This document shows positions 6,114 through 10,377 of a stretch of DNA of 10,377 nt, in pieces (position 1 is the stretch's first letter; each line of letters starts with the position of its first letter). This stretch comes from an uncultured Kangiella sp. (GTDB lineage: Bacteria > Pseudomonadota > Gammaproteobacteria > Enterobacterales > DSM-103792). The position numbers were made by a program, and so were the translations under genes. The stretch is taken from NCBI GenBank assembly GCA_946480585.1, contig CAMLKQ010000059.1:1-10377 (forward strand). The letters run 5' to 3'. The notes under the pieces were generated by a model that worked only from the letters and a program-made list of their open reading frames with translations, did not search any database and was not told the origin of the DNA.

Positions 6114-7184
6114 TCACGGCGTCGTGAACGTTTTGCCCGGCAGTTTCTTCGACACCACCAACATCGACCAACCGAGTCCGTCCGGCTCCTTGCCGGCGGT
6201 GATCGATTTCACCACCGCGCCAGTCAGGTAATTGACCACCGAGATCTTGTCTGCGTTGGTGTGTGCCACATAGGCCAGCGGCCCTTCCGGCGGGATCAGA
6301 ATACCGACCGGCACGCTGCCGGCAGCGAATGCCTTGCCAAGCAGTCGGCCTTGTTGATCGGCGTCGGCGGCATCAGTGAATTTGATGCGGCGCAGCTCCT
6401 TGCGGCTGGCGACATCGAACACCGCCAGTTCGGATGACTTGGCATTGCTGACCAGCGCATGCCGGCCATCCGGGCTGATTTGCACCCGGATCGGAAAGTT
6501 GCCGCTGTTTAGCGTGGCGCGCAGCGCGAGCGTGTTGGCATCCAGCACAGTCAGCGTGTTTGCGTCGCGATTGCTGACCCAGATCTCTTTGCCATCTGGC
6601 GTAACGGCGATACCTTCGGCGCCTTTGCCGGTGGCGATCGTCGCCAGCACTTTGCGTTCGCGCAAATCGATGGCGCTGACCGAACCGGACCCGATATTGG
6701 CAACAAACGCGCGTTCGCCATTCGGCGTCACCGCAACCATATGCGACACCTGCTGGCCGGTTGTGATCGGCGTGATATGGCCAGTGCTGACGGTCAAGAG
6801 CAGCAGGCTCTGCTGGGCTTCGGCGGTGACTGCGACCAGATCCGGTTGCAGCCACAAAATGCCGTGCGGGCGTTGGAACTGGCCGAGCGAAAAGGTGCGC
6901 ACGGCACGGGCCTGACTGATATCGATCAGGGTCAGCGAATTGCCCGGCTCCTTGAACCCGTAATTACTGATCAGCGCGTGCCGGCCATCCGGCGCCACCG
7001 CGACTTCATGCGGGCCGATACCGGTTGGCAACCGGGCCAGTTCCTTGCCGCTGCTTGGATCGATCAGCGAGGCGGTCGCCTCGGCTTTGTTCAGCACGAT
7101 CAAGGTGTCGGCCGAAGCGATGTTGGCAAACCCCGTTGCCGACAGGCTGGCGAACAGTGCCGTTGCCACTACCGTGCGTTTCAT
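6114..7184 (-). CDS. Exported YVTN-type beta-propeller repeat protein
   Basis: The product has 356 residues with a Sec signal peptide of about 26 residues (MKRTVVATALFASLSATGFA... cleaved after ASA). The mature part is a series of propeller blades with the recurring pattern V-(A/S)-P-(D/N)-G-x-x-A-(F/L)-V-(S/A)-N followed by a V-x-D strand. Clear copies are VAVAPDGRHALISNYG, VAVTPNGERAFVANIGSG, IAVTPDGKEIWVSNRDANT, VQISPDGRHALVSNAKSS and ILIPPEGPLAYVAHTNAD. This is the YVTN/lactonase-like seven-bladed fold. Members are periplasmic or surface proteins, often of unknown role; some bind redox cofactors or partner proteins. No lactonase or nitrite-reductase catalytic motif is recognisable, so no activity is assigned. 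ATG 7184 is chosen for the signal peptide. The gene is separated by 111 bp from the PP2C gene upstream on the same strand. Confidence 0.9.
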   Translation of the reverse strand: MKRTVVATALFASLSATGFANIASADTLIVLNKAEATASLIDPSSGKELARLPTGIGPHEVAVAPDGRHALISNYGFKEPGNSLTLIDISQARAVRTFSLGQFQRPHGILWLQPDLVAVTAEAQQSLLLLTVSTGHITPITTGQQVSHMVAVTPNGERAFVANIGSGSVSAIDLRERKVLATIATGKGAEGIAVTPDGKEIWVSNRDANTLTVLDANTLALRATLNSGNFPIRVQISPDGRHALVSNAKSSELAVFDVASRKELRRIKFTDAADADQQGRLLGKAFAAGSVPVGILIPPEGPLAYVAHTNADKISVVNYLTGAVVKSITAGKEPDGLGWSMLVVSKKLPGKTFTTP

Positions 7185-7295
7185 GTGTGTCGATCTCGTT
7201 GCTTGTCGCGGGTGGATGGTAGGTTGCCGCGAATGATTGACGATGCGGCGTTTTGTCGCACCGATGACCAGTGTTGCCGGCTAAGCGCCGTTAGT

Positions 7296-8087
7296 TCAGC
7301 GCCACCATTGTTTCAGTTTATCGCGCCAGCCGCCGGCCTGATCACCGCCGACATCCACCAGCACAACGGACACATTGTCACGCCCGCCGAGTTGATTGGC
7401 CGCATCGACCAGTGCCTGGGCGCGCTCCTTCTGGCCCATCCAGCTGTTGCCGAGCAAGGTGCCAATCTCCTGATCGCTGAGCAGATCGTTGAGGCCGTCG
7501 GAACACAGCAGGAAGCGATCGCCGTCCAGCAGATCATGCACCGCGGTCGCGATGACTGGCATCTGTTCGGAACCAAGCACTTGCAGCAGGATATTTTTCT
7601 GGCTGGAGCTGCGCGCCTCGTCCGCGGTCAGCAAGCCTTGATCGACATGCAATTGCACCAACGAATGATCTTTGGTCAGCGCGCGGAATTCGCCGGCGCG
7701 CCAGCGGTACAGCCGCGAGTCGCCGACGTGGGCAACAATCAGCTGATCGGCGGCCAGCACCACCGCCACCACGGTGGTGCCCATGCCGACGCAAGTGGCA
7801 TCGCGCTGGGCGCGGGTGCGGATCTGGCGCTGCGCTTCCTCGATGCCGATCAGCAGCTGCTCCTGCAGCTCATCGACCACCGGCAACTCGGCGTGTGCCA
7901 TGGTCGCGCTCAGGCGGGCGCGGATCGTGTCCACCGCCAGGTGGCTGGCCACTTCGCCGGCATTGGCCCCGCCCATGCCATCGGCCAGCAGCGCAAAGCG
8001 GCCGGCCGGATCGGCGTAAACGCAATCTTCATTGCCGGTGCGGACGCGGCCGACATCGGTCAGCGCATGCAGGCGGATCACGGCCAT
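7296..8087 (-). CDS. pppA: PP2C-family Ser/Thr protein phosphatase, T6SS PppA-like
   Basis: The product has 263 residues, the normal size for a single-domain bacterial PPM phosphatase, and is cytoplasmic. All metal-site motifs are present: TGNED (D21), DGMGG (36-40), GMGTT (101-105), GDSRLYRWR (122-130), SDGL (196-199) and GGRDN (234-238). The enzyme should remove phosphate from Ser/Thr of partner proteins using Mn or Mg. It is divergent from a TagH-type FHA gene. In characterised T6SS clusters such as H1-T6SS of Pseudomonas aeruginosa, PppA reverses phosphorylation of the FHA protein by kinase PpkA. The symbol rests on that context. The family also includes Stp/PrpC phosphatases, which look similar. 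ATG 8087 is preferred over an in-frame start at 8276. The added residues would be Arg/Pro-rich, unlike a PP2C, and MAVIRLHALTDVGRVRTGNED is the usual beginning. Confidence 0.88.
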   Translation of the reverse strand: MAVIRLHALTDVGRVRTGNEDCVYADPAGRFALLADGMGGANAGEVASHLAVDTIRARLSATMAHAELPVVDELQEQLLIGIEEAQRQIRTRAQRDATCVGMGTTVVAVVLAADQLIVAHVGDSRLYRWRAGEFRALTKDHSLVQLHVDQGLLTADEARSSSQKNILLQVLGSEQMPVIATAVHDLLDGDRFLLCSDGLNDLLSDQEIGTLLGNSWMGQKERAQALVDAANQLGGRDNVSVVLVDVGGDQAGGWRDKLKQWWR

Positions 8088-8325
8088 GCTGCCTGCCGTG
8101 CGGTCCGGGTGCCGAGCTGTCGTGTCATGGCCACGTGTGGTTCGTCCTGTTGTGAACGCTGTCAGCAACCATAGCGGCGAGCGCTTGAACCCGCAACGGC
8201 GCAGCGACAGAATCGCCGGACTCGGCCACAATGCGGCGCAACATGTCCGGCGTTTTCGCAGCGGACCGACCGACAATCATGACGGCATCACCTTGATGAC
8301 CGTCAGCTATGGGGGGCAGCAAGCG
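8088..8325. promoter_or_regulatory. Divergent promoter region between phosphatase and FHA genes
   Basis: This 238-bp gap separates the starts of the two divergent genes, so it must contain promoters for both. Only weak candidates are seen: on the minus strand TTGCGG, 17 bp, TATGGT; on the plus strand a lone CACAAT -10-like hexamer near 8238. A GGGGGG tract (8311-8316) 9 nt before ATG 8326 can serve as a ribosome-binding site. No convincing sigma-54 -24/-12 site was found. Confidence 0.4.
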
Positions 8326-9303
8326 ATGGAATTGGTCTTCGAAGCAGTGCAGGGGCCGTTCGCCCATGGGTTGCAGCCGGGCGCGGCGGTCGCGCGGTTT
8401 GACAGCAGCGGCGGCATCATCGGCCGTTCGCCGGAATGCCAACTGGTGCTCGACGATCCGGAGCGCACCGTCTCGCGCCAACACGCCGGTGTGCGTCGCC
8501 GTGGCGATCAGTTTGTGCTGGATGTGCTGTCGCAGGTCAACCCGGTGCTGGTCAACGGCCAGCCGCACAATCAGGGCAGCAGCGTCGCCCTCAACGATGG
8601 CGATGAACTCGCCATCGGTCCGTTCACCCTGAAGCTGAAAGTGCGTCAGCCGGTTGTTGCCAAACCGGAGCCGGCGCGTGACACCGCGCCAGTCACTGCC
8701 GATGGCGCACTCGACAGCCAGCGCGCTTTGCAATTGCTGTCGCAAGGGCTGGGTTTTCCGCTGCGCGCGAGCAACAGTGCCGATGCCGAAGAAAAACTGC
8801 GTCTCTATGGCGAAATGCTGGCCGAAGCGCTCGAAGGCCTGCGCCGGCTGATGCTGCAACGGGCCGAATCGAAAAGTGAATTGGTGCCGGCCAACCGCAC
8901 CATCATGGTTGCTGCCGACAAGAACCCGATCAAACACGGCGCCACCCGGCAGGAAATGCTGACGCTGCTGTTCTCGTCGGAAGCGATCGCCGCCGGCATC
9001 GTCGATCCAGTCGCCGCCGTACGCGATGCCATGACCGATGTCCGCCATCACGAAGAAGCCTTGCTCGCCGGCTTGCACGGCGCCGTCAACGGCGCGCTCA
9101 AACGCCTGTCACCGGACACCATGGACAAGGAAGTGTCCGGCGGCTTCCTGCCGGCCCTGCGCAAAGCGGCGCTCTGGGATCATTACTGCGCCCGCCACGC
9201 CGAACTCTCTGCCAGCATGATGAAAGCCGGCAGCACCGGCATCTGGGACGATTTCAAACACGCCTACAACGACGAAGCCGCACGCCAGAAAGCGCGCAAG
9301 TAG
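8326..9303 (+). CDS. tagH: Type VI secretion-associated FHA domain protein TagH
   Basis: The product has 325 residues with no signal peptide or membrane helix. The FHA domain (about 1-105) begins MELVFEAVQGPF. It carries the phosphothreonine-binding signature GRS (33-35) and SRQH (50-53), then PVLVNGQ and LNDGDELAIG. A short Pro/Ala linker (about 108-130) leads to a helical C-terminal domain (about 135-325). Its segments NPIKHGATRQEMLTLLFSS, AVRDAMTDVRHHEEALLAGL and FLPALRKAALWDHYCARHAE match the pattern of the T6SS FHA C-terminal domain. TagH/Fha proteins dock phosphothreonine targets during T6SS assembly; the neighbour PP2C phosphatase would oppose the kinase. ATG 8326 is chosen because MEL starts the FHA strand and a G-tract lies 9 nt upstream; ATG 8296, adding ten residues, is the alternative. 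The linker is short compared with many family members. Confidence 0.88.
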   Translation: MELVFEAVQGPFAHGLQPGAAVARFDSSGGIIGRSPECQLVLDDPERTVSRQHAGVRRRGDQFVLDVLSQVNPVLVNGQPHNQGSSVALNDGDELAIGPFTLKLKVRQPVVAKPEPARDTAPVTADGALDSQRALQLLSQGLGFPLRASNSADAEEKLRLYGEMLAEALEGLRRLMLQRAESKSELVPANRTIMVAADKNPIKHGATRQEMLTLLFSSEAIAAGIVDPVAAVRDAMTDVRHHEEALLAGLHGAVNGALKRLSPDTMDKEVSGGFLPALRKAALWDHYCARHAELSASMMKAGSTGIWDDFKHAYNDEAARQKARK

Positions 9304-9363
9304 TCCGTCAACATCAGGTGCCCGGCGGCAAGTGACGACGGGCACCGCGATCACCATCCGCGC

Positions 9364-9369
9364 AAGGAG
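9364..9369 (+). promoter_or_regulatory. Shine-Dalgarno of the 9380 gene
   Basis: AAGGAG at 9364-9369 lies 10 nt before ATG 9380. It supports that start over the in-frame GTG at 9332, which has no comparable site. Confidence 0.65.
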
Positions 9370-9379
9370 TCGTGCGACG

Positions 9380-10093
9380 ATGCGAGCCAGCAAAGGGTGT
9401 GCACCGGTTCTGAGTTTGCTGTTGTTCGTCAGCACGATCAGCGCAGCGGCCGAGGAGCCCCGGCTGTTGACGCATTTGCGAGTCGCTGATGTCGCAACAC
9501 TGAAAGCCAATACCCCGTCGTTCAACAGTGAAGGTTTCCAGACTGACGGCAGCGGCGCACCAATCTGGGTGGCTTACTATTTTCTCGGCGCCTTGCAGGA
9601 CGAATCAAGCCTCGGTGGTTTTGGTCTGTCAGCTTTACCTGATGGCATACCGGTCAATCTCAGCAACGCCACACTGACCTTCAACTCCACCAATATGGCA
9701 ACACCCGATGTCGAAGCCGGCAAGGGTTTGACCGTGAAAGTGGCTGGCACTCCGATCATCATCGATGAACCGACGTTGCGTGCCATGCTTGGCGAGGATG
9801 CCGCGAACACGGCGCTCGCAAGACCGTCCGCGCTGCGTCAGCTGGTGCAAATACGGCAATACGCGGTGCCCGCCGAAACCGACACCAGCATGATTCTCGA
9901 AGTGGTGCGACTGGAGAACATGCAAGCGCTCGCGCTTGAGATCGTGGTTGGCCAAGGCCCAATACCAAACGAATTGCTCGCGTTCGAGCAAGCGATGAAT
10001 GGCAACTGGTTCGTTCGCAACAAAACACCTGCAGCGATAATCGGCGTGATTGTCGTCGGTGGCTGGTTGTTGTTGCGGCGGCTGCGTCGGTGA
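9380..10093 (+). CDS. Unrecognised exported protein with C-terminal membrane anchor
   Basis: The product has 237 residues and I do not recognise its family. Residues 1 to about 23 form a signal peptide (APVLSLLLFVSTISAAA); there is no lipobox Cys at the cleavage site, so it is not a lipoprotein such as TssJ. The middle is beta-rich and polar (VNLSNATLTFNSTN, then GKGLTVKVAGTPIIIDEP), followed by a helical part (RPSALRQLVQIR) and VVRLENMQALALEIVVGQG. Residues about 216-232 are one hydrophobic helix (AAIIGVIVVGGWLLL) ending in RRLRR. The topology is therefore a periplasmic domain held by a C-terminal anchor with a basic cytoplasmic tail. A helix plus Arg cluster also resembles tails processed by exosortase or rhombosortase, but no PEP or Gly-Gly motif precedes it. 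It begins 76 bp after tagH on the same strand, so co-transcription is possible. ATG 9380 has an AAGGAG. Confidence 0.8.
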   Translation: MRASKGCAPVLSLLLFVSTISAAAEEPRLLTHLRVADVATLKANTPSFNSEGFQTDGSGAPIWVAYYFLGALQDESSLGGFGLSALPDGIPVNLSNATLTFNSTNMATPDVEAGKGLTVKVAGTPIIIDEPTLRAMLGEDAANTALARPSALRQLVQIRQYAVPAETDTSMILEVVRLENMQALALEIVVGQGPIPNELLAFEQAMNGNWFVRNKTPAAIIGVIVVGGWLLLRRLRR

Positions 10094-10129
10094 GCAGCAG
10101 AAAAACCGGTCAGGGGCTGGAACTGATCA

Positions 10130-10163
10130 AATGACGATTCAGGCGATTGCCTGAATCGTCATT
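10130..10163. terminator. Perfect 15-bp bidirectional stem-loop terminator
   Basis: AATGACGATTCAGGC (10130-10144) and GCCTGAATCGTCATT (10149-10163) are exact inverted repeats around a GATT loop. The arm ends CATTCTT on the + strand and CATTTGATC on the minus strand, both fairly T-rich. It lies 36 bp after the + strand gene and 110 bp after the minus-strand partial gene, so it suits termination of both convergent transcripts. Confidence 0.75.
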
Positions 10164-10273
10164 CTTGCGTCGCTACATGACAGTATCAGCAGAACGCGTG
10201 TGCTGTGATCTCATCCAACAGCATCACGCTGCTATCTCATAAGCGTCATCGCGAAGATGATTTGGCTGCACAC

Positions 10274-10377
10274 TCAGTTCTTGCTGCTGTTCAGGAATGG
10301 AATGGCGGCATTCGGAATCATTGTGCTCGGCAACTGGCCGTTCCAGCGTTCGGCTTTGGTCAGTTCAACGAGGTTCT
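10274..10377 (-). CDS. C-terminal end of a gene, possibly SPFH/band-7 (partial)
   Basis: On the minus strand an open frame enters from the right edge and ends in TGA (10276-10274). It gives 33 residues, including VELTKAERWNGQLPSTMIPN and ending AAIPFLNSSKN. The pattern A-E-x-W-N/D-G-x-L-P followed by a small-residue stretch and PF resembles the C-terminal tail of SPFH/prohibitin-like membrane scaffold proteins. The fragment is too short for certainty. It converges on the 9380 gene and shares the stem-loop at 10130-10163. Confidence 0.6.
   Translation of the reverse strand, partial: NLVELTKAERWNGQLPSTMIPNAAIPFLNSSKN

Noticed and set aside
5897..6127. Small + strand gene in the uup downstream region
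   Set aside because: The frame runs through palindromes and the 14-bp repeats, whose period is not a multiple of 3, and overlaps the end of the minus-strand gene.
8088..8160. Sigma-54 promoter upstream of the phosphatase gene
   Set aside because: A minus-strand CGGCAC followed after 5 bp by CCGCA recalls the -24/-12 pattern but lacks the required TTGC at -12.
6741..8174. 477-codon + strand frame
   Set aside because: It is antisense to the end of the beta-propeller gene and the whole PP2C gene, both of which have clear motifs on the other strand.
9380..10093. TssJ-type T6SS lipoprotein
   Set aside because: The only early Cys (residue 7) is before the hydrophobic core rather than after it, so there is no lipobox. 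The C-terminal membrane anchor also does not fit TssJ.

Overview
The window is GC-rich, densely coded bacterial DNA. It carries a Uup-type ABC-F ATPase, a periplasmic-sensor diguanylate cyclase, a type VI secretion (T6SS) type FHA/PP2C pair and palindromic intergenic repeats. Together these point to a proteobacterium, most likely a gammaproteobacterium. This is an inference from gene content; no rRNA or other species marker is present.

Layout. 1-278: about two and a half copies of a 110-bp direct tandem repeat. Each copy can encode the same 16-residue C-terminal peptide plus a stop, so the repeat looks like a multiplied 3' end of a gene lying upstream of the window. 279-491: non-coding leader with two small hairpins. 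492-2417 (+): exported TPR sensor with one membrane helix and a GGDEF domain. 2537-2938 (+): small conserved cytoplasmic protein of unknown function with a Gly/Met-rich tail. 2948-3766 (-): solute-binding-protein-like periplasmic protein, reassigned here to a TTG start behind a strong Shine-Dalgarno. 3897-5807 (+): uup. 5808-6113: a 306-bp gene-free interval holding a paired-palindrome repeat, five degenerate 14-bp repeats and a long stem-loop. 6114-7184 (-): exported YVTN-type beta-propeller protein. 7296-8087 (-): PP2C phosphatase, divergent from 8326-9303 (+): TagH-type FHA protein. 9380-10093 (+): unrecognised exported protein with a C-terminal membrane anchor. 10130-10163: perfect 15-bp stem-loop. 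10274-10377 (-): C-terminal end of a gene that enters from the right, tentatively SPFH/band-7 like.

How the genes work together. Most look like independent transcription units; convergent pairs are separated by hairpins. The one functional module visible is the divergent PP2C phosphatase/FHA-TagH pair. In characterised T6SS such a pair works with a Ser/Thr kinase (PpkA) in threonine-phosphorylation control of the apparatus. No kinase and no T6SS structural gene is in the window, so the pair is either at the edge of a cluster outside the window or a stand-alone signalling module. The exported gene that follows tagH is the best candidate for something undescribed. I see no tRNA, rRNA, CRISPR array, transposase or phage gene.
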